Source: Gnetum montanum (lineage: Eukaryota > Streptophyta > Gnetopsida > Gnetales > Gnetaceae). From it: a DNA stretch of 64,000 nucleotides. The stretch lies in assembly GCA_015680685.1 (NCBI GenBank), contig MNCI01033300.1, positions 301,326-365,325 on the forward strand. Reading direction: 5' to 3'. How positions within the stretch are numbered: position 1 is the stretch's first letter; each line of letters starts with the position of its first letter. Shown piece after piece: positions 24,601 to 35,890 of this stretch. The translations under genes were made by a program, and so were the position numbers. Below the pieces are notes generated by a model. It was not told the DNA's origin. It searched no databases and was given only the letters and a program-made list of their open reading frames with translations.

Positions 24601-24906
24601 AACATATTTAATAGTACATAATAAAAAACTATGCAACTGGAGTAGTGGAGAAAGTCGTTCTCCAAAGTGGGTTACAGAACACGAAATCTCGGTAACCCAG
24701 AAAGGTTTTATAAGATTTCAGGTGTTTAAATTTTATAACATAGATTAAGGAAAAGCAAGTTTGATGATGGTCCATGCAAACAAAGAATGTTGAGTGTGTG
24801 GCATGCAAATTAGTGAAATTGGATTTTGGAACAGGATACACGTAATTAAACATGATTTTCTCTTCTTTGGAAAAGAGAGGGGAAGTCCTGAAAAAAGCAG
24901 TAAACA

Positions 24907-27685
24907 TTATTTTTGTGACATGGAAAGGCCTCTGATGGTGTTGTCTAGCGTAGAAATCATGGAAGTGGATGATACATAGTAGGCAACAGCAAGGGCTGCA
25001 TGAACAAAACAGATGAGACCTCCAAACCAAAGAAATTTGTGCTTGCTCAGAGAACATGAAAGGCTCCTTTTTTCATCATTGTACATTGCTCCAAGTAGCA
25101 GCAGTGCAAACCCTATCGCCAGGGCTATCCTGCACAGTCCAAACAATTTTGATCAAGAACTGGACCAGTTAAATCTTCATTATTATTGAAGGTAGAATTC
25201 ACGGTAAATATTTACAGATAAATAAAATTTCTTTTTTAAAATCTAAATTATTTAATAGACTACCAAATTATTACCTAGAGCCTCAATTCTCATCCTAAGG
25301 ATCTCAAGAGGATCAGTGGATGAACATGACCTCTTTGAGTAGTTGCGCCTGAGAAAAGACTACCCACCTTCATTTAATTAAATTAAATTCCTTTCATTCC
25401 CTTCCAACCCTGCTGAGCTAAGCCCCACTCTACGGTAGTATAAGCCTCTCTCTACGGTAGTATAAGCCTCTTATCCTTCATTATTGAAAGAAATTTAAGA
25501 GTGGAAGTGCATGTGAACAAGATGAACATATATTGTTAAAAAATTTGCTGAACCTGTATATATATATATATCTATATTCCTTAAAAACAAAAAACTGTGC
25601 TGCTGCAGTCTCACAAAGTTGTCCAAAATCACAGTGAGGTAGACGCTAACTATACTGCTATATTACTATAACTTCGATTTGAACAATAAGCATCACCAGG
25701 ACTACCAAAAATGAATAACAGTCATGAAAAAAATGAGAAAATGCTAGAAAAGTTCAATGTTAAAAAAATTCCAGACTCTTACTAATACAACCAGTTAAAA
25801 AAGTCCATAGTTACTAAATAGCAAGTCAAACGTAAAACCAAATATTGTAACCCAGTTTTGATTCCCGGTTGATGGGGCTTTAGAGTGGATTATAGCCTGT
25901 TGCTAACTGCTGATTATTACATTTTAATTAGTAGCTATTTATAATGCTATTTAATCTCTGGTGGGGCTTAGAGTGGATTATAACCTGTTGCTAACTGTTG
26001 CTTCTCTGTTTAATCCTTGAAAAATAAATTACAACTGATAATGAATGTAATGTAACTCCAAAAAAATTCTTGAAAAAATCATATGCAACGTGTAGATGGT
26101 AAAAAATTTCCAAATCAAATCTTACCATAAAAGTAATAGGCATATTCCAGCTATCTGCTTGGAGGTTGGAGACCTTTCAAACTGTTCTCTAGAGCCAAAG
26201 CAAATGCAACCTCCTGCCACGTTGGCAATTACGTGGGCAGCTAGAAGCAGAGCTGCAGCCACTATTCCAAATGTATATGCATCGTGACTTGGCTGTCTGC
26301 ATTCGACGAACAAAAATTCCACGTGCTTAACCTGTAACCGATATCATAATCCCCAATTAGAAATTCCACGTGTTGCATGGTTACAAGTTAAATTTTAATG
26401 GCCAACACTGAGGTTAAAAAGAATTTCTTATCATTAATATTAATCAGTAGGTTCCATTCCAAATTTAGAAATTCCTTCTGTTGCAGTCTATAACAATAAT
26501 GTGTTAAACGTTGAATTCTAATGGGTAAAGGTTAGTTTTCTGAAACTAATATTATGCAGTAGATCCAGAAGTCGGTACTATTAGAATTTGAGTGTTACAA
26601 CGTAAATGTATTTATACACGAGATCCAGTGGAATTTTTTTGGAGTAGGCTTAGCTAAATTAGGACGGCCGCCAGCTTAACTTTTTGTATGAATTTCTAGT
26701 CGTTTGACTCAACAACAGCAAGAAACTTGCTTGCAAATAAAAATGGCAAGACTTCAAAGATTTGGGAATGCTTCTGCAAAATTTAACTACTCTCTATCGC
26801 ACTATCACAGTCCTCGTTTCCCATTTAATTCAAGGAAGGTGAAACCCATTGTCTTTTGTCTCACAACCCACTATTTGTATAGGGGTATAGCAAACTAATA
26901 CTGCAGCTGAAATTGAAATTTTATTACTTTCTTAGATTTTGGTAAGCTTTTTTGATCTATTACACAGTAGAAATGTAATTGCTGATTTTTGAAAATATAG
27001 TAAAAGGAAAAAACAAGAAATTGATAAGATTTAGAACAAATCAACCAAATTTACAACGGTAATATCTCACATAATTTATCTTTTCCAATTATAGGCTAAA
27101 ACTCCTGTGTTGTTTAGAGTGAGATTCAGTCTGACAACTTTGTGACAACTTTGTGAGCCACTTCTGACATCATTTCAAGTTAAAACAGGGAAGATCAACA
27201 AATCCACAAAGGCATTACTTGGTTCAACTTACTTAGAGTGAGATTCAGTCTGACAACTTCCTGAGCCACTTTTGACATCATTCCAAGTTAAAACTCATAA
27301 AAGCAACAAACCCACAAAGGCATTACTTGGTTCAACTTACTTAGAGTGAGATTCAGGCTGACAACTTCCTGAGCCACCTCTGACAGCATTCCAAGTTAAA
27401 ACTTAGAAAACTAACAAACCCACAAAGGCATTCGTTGGCTCAATCATAAAACTTGGAAAAGTAACAAACCCACAAAGGCATTCCTTGGCTAAACTGATTG
27501 AGCCACTTCAGACAAAAACTTGGAAAAACAACAAACCCAACAAAGGCAAACTTGGAAAAACAACAAACCCAACAAAGGCATTGTGTTACCTGGTTCTGCA
27601 GGTTGTATGCATGAAGGCCTATGATCCCTGCTGCCACGTCCAAGGCAACCACCAAGACCATGATAGCAATACCTGTAAAACCCAT
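24907..27685 (-). CDS. DUF1218 membrane protein (174 aa, three exons)
   Basis: Exons on the minus strand: 27685-27590, 26331-26126, 25129-24907 (stop TAA at 24909-24907). Both introns are GT-AG and phases agree. The protein begins MGFTGIAIMVLVVALDVAAG, a signal-anchor-like first helix. It then has VKHVEFLFVECRQPS, a second hydrophobic helix with AAHVIANVAGGCICF, a third with IALAIGFALLLLGAMYND, and a fourth with FGGLICFVHAALAVAYYVS. The layout, the Cys positions and the HVIAN motif match the DUF1218 family, which includes Arabidopsis MODIFYING WALL LIGNIN-1/2 and VCC. Members are small four-helix endomembrane proteins tied to secondary-wall lignin or vein patterning. The length is normal and no lesion is seen. 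Which member it is cannot be told from sequence alone. Confidence 0.9.
25428..25470. repeat. Short tandem duplication
   Basis: CTCTACGGTAGTATAAGCCT occurs twice in a row within intron 2 of the DUF1218 gene. Confidence 0.75.
25873..26000. repeat. About 90-bp repeat in DUF1218 intron 2
   Basis: A run of about 35 bp beginning GGGGCTTTAGAGTGGATTAT at about 25873 recurs at about 25963 with small changes. The two are separated by an AT-rich stretch. Confidence 0.65.
27112..27587. repeat. Minisatellite in DUF1218 intron 1, next to the splice donor
   Basis: Units begin with TTAGAGTGAGATTCAG at 27114, 27233 and 27341 (spacings 119 and 108 bp). Shorter units follow, containing CAACAAACCCACAAAGGCATT, and end in an exact 30-odd-bp duplication at about 27523-27580. 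The last unit directly abuts the first intron's donor site (27589-27588 on the minus strand). Each unit carries GGCATTACTTGGTTC, which resembles the exon 1/intron 1 boundary, so the array may have grown from that boundary. Confidence 0.8.
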
Positions 27686-27916
27686 CTCTGCACCAATTTC
27701 AATACCTCTCTCTAACAATGGAGTACTGTGTTGCAGCTGCAGCAAATTCTGCTCTCGTCCGTGCCATTTCATTAGGGAAATACTGTACAAAAAGAGAGGC
27801 CATGCAGTGACACAAACAGTTTCCAAACATCTGCTTTCCCACTGGAAGTGTCTATCTGTCATGGAATTTTAAGCCGGCCAAGAAAAAAGTGGGATTGCAG
27901 GGAATGGTTAAGGGGC

Positions 27917-27932
27917 AACTTTTATAAAAAGC
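27917..27932 (-). promoter_or_regulatory. Possible TATA box of the DUF1218 gene
   Basis: The minus strand reads TTTTTATAAAAGTTG about 240 bases upstream of the start codon at 27685. Position and sequence fit a plant core promoter, but the transcription start is not known. Confidence 0.35.
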
Positions 27933-28109
27933 AGCATAGCATGCCCAAGGGAATCCAATGTTTGACAAATATCATCATCGGCATTTTGTGTTTTATTTTT
28001 CTTCTAAATAATATCAACATCATCATAGCGACTGCTCAGTGTGTCACATGCAGTAAGATCCGGCCAATAGTAAGTTAGAAGAAAGGAAACAAAAGACAAA
28101 TCTCTCTCT

Positions 28110-28290
28110 GCATTTCTTGGGTTGGAGGTAAGGAATGATGCTGAACTTTACAACAGTGTTAAACCTGTTCATGGATAAAGCAGTCACCACATTTTCCGCG
28201 AAGACTTTGCAGTCCGGATCAACATGCAATTGTCGGATGTTGGAGACAGCTGGTTCCACGGCCAGGGCCACCATTCTTTCACTAATTTCA
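28110..28290 (-). other. Open, GC-richer segment of unknown nature
   Basis: The minus strand has an open frame from 28274 (Met-Val-Ala-Leu-Ala-Val-Glu-Pro) to a possible GTAAAG donor near 28150. It has a possible TATAG acceptor just before the Met. Codon composition looks more gene-like than its surroundings. I do not recognise the protein. It could be an orphan exon, or chance. Confidence 0.2.
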
Positions 28291-28299
28291 TCTTTACCC

Positions 28300-29550
28300 T
28301 ATAAGTTTTCAGGCAAAACCAAGATACTTTGCATCTTTCTTGCTTGCTGCACCACTTATATATACATAATCCTGAAATCCTTAACTGGGTTAGGATGATG
28401 ATGAAGAAACAATGAAATCCTTACATTTGAAAGGAATAATATGTTTCTTCCAAACCCAACAAAATAAAACAAAACTTGAGCCTTAAAACTGGCTTATGTC
28501 AAGACTGATGGCTAATTTTGTTTTTTTTTTTAATGTTGATTTTCTTTTTCATGAAGAAGGTTGCATTCTGTTGGGCAATTTTTGCAATCGATGCTCATGT
28601 CGTAAAGTTGAACAAAGTGAAGAAAAAGAAGTGATTCCAAACGTAAAGCGTAATGGGTATGCATCCTATCTCTGTCGTAGGTTTAAAGAAACTTAGAATG
28701 TGACCTTGAAGAATTCCGGAGGATATGAATTATGATTAATAAACTTTTGCCTGAAGATATGATCCAAACCCTTGGTTGTTAATGATTTAAAAAAATATTT
28801 GATAAAAAAAAATGCAATCCATTATTTACAGAGAAGAAGCCGTTTTGACAAAAGGGTTGGATTTTACATGAAATTGCAAATAAGATGAAATCCATATTAC
28901 CTAGAAATCGCAACATGAATGAGAGCTCTCCTGACAAATGTGGAGCCAATCCATAGGCCAAAGATTTATGGAAAATTCCATATCATAAATAGAGTGAATT
29001 TGATTGGCACTGGTATAATCTGTGGTTAGTTAATCGAAATCTCAAGGCAACATTGAAGCCTATTCAAAATCGGAGTGGATATTTGATCTAATGGATAGTG
29101 CTATATTTTTATTGATTTTTTAAGTTTAATATATTGTATATCGCTAAATCTAATGCCAGCCAAAAATTAGAAATTCTATATTTGATTTTACACTCTACCT
29201 CAGCTCTTAAGACGAAAAAAACTGGAAAATGTCGCTCCTAACATGAGTACATATAAGTGCTCTCTTTTGTAACTATGGACGATTTTCACTCATGTTTTTA
29301 GATCCTATTTATAAAAAGGGTTACCAATTTACCAATTGGTTTGATTTTGCACTCATACTCTTTAGTTAGAATAAAACCATTTAACAATCTTTCCAGTGTA
29401 TTTACAAAAAGAGTCCTGCATTGCTATGAATTGAGTTCAAATTAATAAACCTTGTTGATGGTAGCATATGAGTAAAGTAACCACAAAAACAATTTATTAG
29501 CACAAAGTTTACAATAACTAAGGTAATGAATCTTATAATTTTAGTTATAA
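28300..29550. other. AT-rich stretch without a gene
   Basis: No conserved motif seen on either strand. The right end grades into the LINE relic. Confidence 0.45.
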
Positions 29551-29559
29551 TTTGTGTTT

Positions 29560-31145
29560 TTCCATTTTCAAAATTAGAAGGTATATATCAAAGCATAAAG
29601 ATATTAACATTCTCTACTATGATTTTAGACAAAATCACTTCATGATTAATCACTTACTTACTCTTAGACATTGCATGGAGTTTACAAAAATACCTAATAA
29701 AAAAGTCTTTACTTGTTTTATTGATTTTGCAAAATCATATGATTTAGTGATTTGTACAAAACAATAGTTGCACTTGCATAAAATTGGCCTTTAGATTTGA
29801 TTGAAGCAACTCAAAGATTGTATGATGAAGTGATTATTAATTATTGAAATTACAAACAACAATTCATAAAAAAAAAAATCAATTCTAGAGCAAAATTGAA
29901 GTTAAGCAAGGTTGTCCACTTTTTTCAACTCTCTATAGTATCTTTATTGATAAAATGCAAGAATAGTTATGCAACATAATGCGACCTTGATCTCCACTAT
30001 TGTAGAAGGTATGCAAAATATGTTGCAAATTTTAGAAAATTATTGTCACTCATCTAGGTTTCAAGTGAATGTGGATAAAGCCAAATTAATGATCTAGTAA
30101 ATAAGAAATACTTGTTATAACTTCTATTTTGGAGGTACCAATGTGCAAATAGTAGATTCTTTTAAATATTTGGGTCTCATTTATATGAACAATTACATAT
30201 CGGAGAAGTGCATCAAAGAAAGAATAGCATAAGGTTTTAAGGCTTTGTATGTTTTCAAAAGTAAGTGCAAGGATTTAGGATTCTAGGCTTAGGAGGTTAG
30301 AAAACAAAATTTTCAAACTATCATCTATCCTACTATATTTTATGGATGTGCTGTTTGGGGACTTGGACTTAGTGCTACACTATGGGAAAATATTGAAAGA
30401 GTACAAAATTTTTTTTTCTCAATGAGTTAAATGTGAAGATGCTAACACCTTACTTAATGTTATTATGTGAATGTGATTTATTATCTTTAGAAGTAGAAGC
30501 CTTGTGCTAATTCATTATATGCACTCATTGTTTACATATCTCAAAACAAAACAAATTTTCTAAAGTAGTTCTTGAAGATTCATAGGACCATGATTGGTAT
30601 TTTCAAGGAATGAAATGGTTGAGAAAATGGAATATCTATTGGGAGGATGTGTAGCAAACTCCTAAGCATATTTGCCATCTAGTCAAGCATAAGGTTTTAA
30701 CACAAATGTGGTTTAATGTAAAAGGCAAGAAACAATTTTATTTACATCAAATTAGATCTAATAAACTAGATGCAAAAACTCATTATCTTTTAGCTACTAT
30801 TCCAATCAAGTATTAGAATGCTATCAATAAGCTTCACTTAAGTTCACATCATCTTAGAATTGAAAGTGGAAAATAAATTCAACTCCCTTGAGAAGAGCAC
30901 ATTTGTATGTTGTGCAAGTGAGAAGCCTTGAAGATGAGTTACATGTGTTTCTCTTTTGTGCTGTGACTACCTATTTGAGCCAACGTTATAATGTTACAAC
31001 AATAAATTGTATGATCTGTTTTTGCTACCCCCATTGGTGTTTGATCAATTTGGAGAGTCTATCTTTATTTTTCATGAAAATGTAATATTTGTCTAATAGA
31101 TCCTATAGGTCTTTGGATATAATAAAGCTTTTATTTTTATTTTTA
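29560..31145 (+). mobile_element. LINE (non-LTR retrotransposon) relic
   Basis: Plus-strand fragments follow the order of a LINE reverse transcriptase. They are NHFMINHLLTLRHCMEF near 29638-29690, CFIDFAKSYDLV near 29715-29750 (the FxDF-KAYD-type motif), GVKQGCP-like (VKQGCPLF) near 29903-29930, and FQVNVDKAKLMI-like sequence near 30060-30095. A C-terminal cysteine/histidine segment follows near 30885-30990, with an LEDELHVFLFC pattern as in LINEs of this kind. Every frame is broken. The 3' end shows AATAAAGC and then a T/A-rich simple tail (31115-31150), a usual LINE ending. The 5' end is lost. I saw no target duplication. Confidence 0.7.
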
Positions 31146-31886
31146 TTTTCATTACGCTGAAGTAATATGTTATTAAAGCTAAATATGAATGACAGATTAC
31201 CATAATTTCACCTATATTTTAAAACTTGAATTTTGAATTTTTACTCGTATTTTACACAAGGAAAAAAGGCCCTAATATGTGTAAATGGGAATCAAATTTA
31301 CATATTAAATTCACAAAAATTCCAAACCAATGATCTTGATTTCTTGATTTTTTTTTAAAAAAATATATTTTTACATTCACAACCTAGTTGTCATTTCACA
31401 AATTACAATGACCAACACTTATTAAAGATTGCTTTCATCTCTTGATAGATTAACTAAGTTTGTGTACTTCAAGGTAAACTTTACAACTTTTCAAATTTTT
31501 AAATTTCAATGAATCCTTGTAACTACAACCAAGTTGTAAATTTGTTGGGACTTGGCATAATTTGTAGTAGTTGTTGAAATTGAATAACATGTAGTTAGGT
31601 AGCAATTGCCTTTTAAAGTTTCCTAAGATGAAGCTACATATCAATATAGTGAAGTTGCAACTCATATCATCCTTGCATCCTCTACTAGATTATGACTCAC
31701 ATTTTGCTCTTAAAAATTCCTTGAAGTGCATAGATTTTAGTGTAAGATCACTATGATTTTACCCCATTAACAATCAACTATGATTTGACTATGAATTATA
31801 CTTGGTTCTTAGTTTTAAGTTCTTATATACAATCTAAAGACATGGAAGTGCAACTATGTTATGAATTTTTTTACCTCAATAGTAGT
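31146..31886. other. AT-rich stretch without a gene
   Basis: I see no conserved coding or repeat structure between the LINE tail and the solo LTR. Confidence 0.4.
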
Positions 31887-32756
31887 TGATGAAGAGTTCC
31901 CAATGTCCAAGCATAGGATCTACAAGCATAGTGAGAGACTATATTGTAATTCGTGGATTAGACTAGCAAAATTTCTAGATAGTTGATTATTTTATCGCAT
32001 GTTGCTATTTTAACATAGTTGATTTTTTTGATGCCAATAATACTTGTAGTGGCCTTAGTTCTTATGGTTAAGTATAGTTGAGGTACATGATAACTCATAT
32101 TATAGTGGTCATTGTTAAACAATATTAAAATATTAAAAAGTAATCTAATTAGTCTAAGGAACAATAAATAAATCCTAACTAGCCTAGGCAATGAACATCA
32201 ATTCTTGATTTATTGTACACAACTTGAACTTACATAATCATTACTGGGTTACCAAGTGTTCATTGTTGGGCAAATTAAGTGAGAGCACCATTGGGATTAC
32301 CAAATGATATCTGTTTATGCTCAAAATTAGTTGTACTCATCCTTCATGTCTATTATGCATTTACTAAGTGTGCAAAAAAGTAAATATTAATATAAGTACA
32401 TAGAAAGGTAAAGGATATAGGAAATAAACTCTAATCTAAGTCAAAGTGCTACAATAAAAGAAAACAATCTTGATCTTCATTGCCATTAGGTAAGGTATTT
32501 AGATGCAATGCACTCGAATAAAGACTTAGTACAATTACTTTAACCTATGTTATAGGCGCTTACTAACTATTAATTAAGACAATGAAAAAATTGCAAGAGC
32601 TTTGAAACATATGCATTAATTAATGTCATTAATGTAGTAGGTGGATTCATATTTATAGGCATTTATTGCTACTGTGTTAATATTATTATAGGCTACATCG
32701 ATGTAGATGCATTGATGTAGTGATGTTGTCATGGCTAACTAAAGTACTATTCATCA
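31887..32756 (-). repeat. Solo LTR, decayed, GATATC-family
   Basis: About 870 bp with TG at one end and CA at the other. In reverse complement it aligns along its length with the LTRs at 57152, 60784 and 61247. Shared marks are a TATA region (AATAAATGCCTATAAATA, identical in part to 60883-60900) and the TGGTAATCCCA-like, CTCGAATAAAG-like and GCAATG(A)AGAT segments. No internal retroelement sequence adjoins it. The 5-bp flanks do not match, so the target duplication is lost or an end is misplaced. Confidence 0.6.
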
Positions 32757-35477
32757 TACCACAATAATTGACTAAAAACTAGTCCTTGAGTTAAAAAAAA
32801 TTGGGACAAATTTTGCTTACAAAAATTATGGAAGTGATACTCAATAGATTGACTAACTGACAACTTGATAAGATTGGAGTGCCTCTTAAAAATTTTATTC
32901 GTGTGACTTGACAAAATGATAAAATAACAAAATTTGGATACATTTAAACTTTACAAAAATTATAGGATTACAAAAAGTGCTAAGGTAGGTGCCTTAGGTG
33001 GTTCTAGGTTGTGGAGGCTCCTCCTACCTTTGTAATTCTTACAGTTGATTTGTTGTTGCTCTCTTTATGTTGAATGCTTCTAGTAATGCCCTTGTCTTCT
33101 CCTTTTTTATCTTGGAATCATCAATTGTCCATGTTGGAATAGCTAGGTTAGACGTTGTTAGTACTTTCCATGGACATGATAGAGTTTAGAGAATTTCATG
33201 GGCATTGACAAACTAGGCTACAAAATAGATGCATTCAATGTTGAACATCCTTAATTCTTCAGCTCATGGTAGTCTATCATTCTCCTGGCTAGATTCTCTA
33301 CTATGCCTCTTTGATATGTGAATTTAGTCTTGAGAACCTCCAACATCATATTGGCAATGTGTAGCTTTGTTGAGATTCAATATGGAGTTAGTGCTAATTT
33401 TTATACAATGAGAACATGCTGGTCAAATATTTCTCCAACTTGTTCCTTGGCTTGCTTGCTATTGAGCATTGTAAAATTGGCATACTATAGATTGAAAAGC
33501 TCCATGTACTTTGTCATATCTTCTATTTGCAACTCCTTTATTATAATTTTTTTCTAATTGATTATGTTAATCTTGTCCAAAATGGATTACCAATTAGGAT
33601 ATGAAAGCTACTGGATGACTATGTTTAATTTGGCTTTGGCTATTTGAATATTTTTCTCATTAATTTCCTTTTTGAGGTCTAATTAATCTTGGAAATGATT
33701 CTTAATCTTTTCTTGCTTTATGGTCTTATTTTACCATGTTTTAATTTTGAAAGCTAATTATTGTTGGATAGTCCTAACCTCCTCCATTAAAAGATTTCAA
33801 TTAATAGTTGTCAATCAATGGATGTTCACATTTAAACATGTCAAATGCTCTTAGAGATGCTTCAGGTGATTCTCCAATTCATTCTTTTCTTTCTCTACCT
33901 TAAGCAATCTCTTATTCTTTGTGATAAGACCTTTGTTTTTCTTTGCTAATGTGCTGATATTCGTTTGAAACACATAGGACTTAGCTTTATCCTAAGATGC
34001 ATCCCACATGGCCTTCTCATTCTTCATCTTCACTTGGTGTTGCTTAATCTTTAATTGAGCAATTAAATCATCGATGGAACTAGCTAAGAAACTCATAAGC
34101 AAAAAATTGGGTTGGGTCTGCAAGTTGGGCTTGGAGTCTTTTATTCAATAACTTAGCCTATTGGAGCTAGGCTTCTAAGTTAGCCAACTTCCTCTTGGTA
34201 GCAATTAGATTAGACTATGCAGCTATGACATGTTTAGGGATGTTGAAGATGTCTAGAGATATTTACTTGGCACTAATTAGTGTATTTAACACATATTTAT
34301 GCTGCTCTATAGTCATTATCTCTTCTCTTCTTAGGTCCATCCTTATGGATGCTTGGATGTGTAGAATTGGTACAAAGCCTAGAATTGGTACCACAAGAAC
34401 TTTGAAGGCTTCTCCTACTTGATGTACAATAATTTTTGCGGTAGCATCCTTGCCCTTGTGTGGCATCACCATTACTGTTGCTTCATCCTTTGTTTCCAAC
34501 ATGACAAGGAAATATGTAGTGTTGCTAGATATTTGTAGATATTATTCAATAGGTAATGTAATTGCTACATATTCAGTTGTGGGGTTCATGTGGACTATGG
34601 TGTTGTCCCTTTTAGTATTAAACATATTAGAGAAATATCATTTTTCTAGCTCACAATCTAAGACATCTCTGATAGATAACTCATGGTAAGACACTAGACA
34701 TTGGAGCCCCTTATAAGTGCTTGTCTACTAGTGCTCAGTATACTCATGCTTCCTCATGCACTTATGGTTCTAGTAGCTAGGATGTGATAGCTTCAACATA
34801 GCTTATTTTTTCTTCTACTATAGAAGTCATGATTCTTGCTCTATTGTTAGGTGGTGGTAGTGAGGTCTTTTCCTAGATCCTAGGGATTAGTTTCACCTTT
34901 ATCATTTCTTATCAAGATGTTATAGGGGCTCTTTTGAGGGTTTCATTTGCATATTAGATGATTCCTCCCCCTCTACATAGTCTTCTCATCAGGCATGATA
35001 AATGAAGTATCTTTCTATCCTTCTTATTTTCTCTAAATCTTTTCTTTATCTCTAGGAATATGAGTTGAGGTAGGTTAATTGAAAATTATTTGCTTAGGAC
35101 AATACATGCCCTTGTAGAGAATAATGTGATTTTATTTAAACATACTCTTGAATTAATATGATACATCACAATCTTGAAGCAAGGATACTCTACTTAGGTT
35201 AAGGAACCATATTCTTTTGGATCTATGTCAGAAGTCCTTTGCATCCACTCTTGCTTGATCTTATTATTTGATTTCATGGAAATCTTAGTAACTTGAGTCT
35301 CTACATTAGGAATCTCTAGGGCCTTGATGATATCATTAATGGAGTAAGATATTGTAATATCTTTGATCTTGACTAATGCATTTGTTTGACAATTGTTCTA
35401 GAAGAGATAATCTTCTCCTAGGTATCACTCCTCATTGGTTGAGATAATGGGCCAAAGAGAATAGGCTTGTAATTTCT
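32757..35477 (-). pseudogene. Broken coiled-coil ORF remnants
   Basis: The minus strand carries charged, heptad-like segments split by many stops. An ordered segment at about 35100-35400 reads DIIKALEIPNVETQVTKIS and later VCLNKITLFSTRACIVLSKQF. I do not recognise the family. The composition resembles the minus-strand coiled-coil remnants at 1-1160 and the end of the antisense ORF at 38.4-40.5 kb. It is probably an accessory ORF of a retroelement. Confidence 0.35.
35278..35477. repeat. Left arm of a perfect 200-bp inverted repeat, ending at an N
   Basis: The reverse complement of these 200 bases is identical to 35691-35890. The arm ends exactly at N 35478. Confidence 0.95.
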
Positions 35478-35478
35478 N

Positions 35479-35890
35479 CAATAGCAAACACATGTTCATG
35501 ACTAATTCATTTTAAAACTACTAAGTTTATTTGGAGGTATGTGGGCCCTTGTGTTGCCAAAGACCAGCAAGCACCTAAATCTTGTTTGAAGAACACCTTC
35601 AATCCCATGACCCCAAAAGGTCGTGAGATCGTTAGACCACCCCAACATTGGCATTCTGGTCCCAAATGGCTGCCAACAAAAAGATGTATAAGAAATTACA
35701 AGCCTATTCTCTTTGGCCCATTATCTCAACCAATGAGGAGTGATACCTAGGAGAAGATTATCTCTTCTAGAACAATTGTCAAACAAATGCATTAGTCAAG
35801 ATCAAAGATATTACAATATCTTACTCCATTAATGATATCATCAAGGCCCTAGAGATTCCTAATGTAGAGACTCAAGTTACTAAGATTTCC
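35479..35890. other. 412-bp contig apparently placed in the wrong orientation
   Basis: Bounded by single Ns at 35478 and 35891. Its last 200 bases are the exact reverse complement of the bases left of the first N. If the contig is turned around, its start overlaps the left sequence by 200 identical bases. The rest then matches the LTR at 52590-52750 in the same direction as the downstream match (36477-36602 to 52973-53095). As given, this piece runs opposite to its neighbours. Confidence 0.85.

Noticed and set aside
25557-25573. TA dinucleotide run as a regulatory site
   Set aside because: An ordinary short microsatellite inside an intron.
28044-28274. Orphan exon upstream of the DUF1218 gene as a real gene
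   Set aside because: One open segment with plausible splice marks but no recognised protein and no partner exons. Kept only as a low-confidence feature.
35278-35890. A true hairpin or foldback transposon at 35 kb
   Set aside because: Perfect arms ending exactly at Ns, in old decayed sequence, and reversed order relative to the sister LTR, all point to an assembly error.
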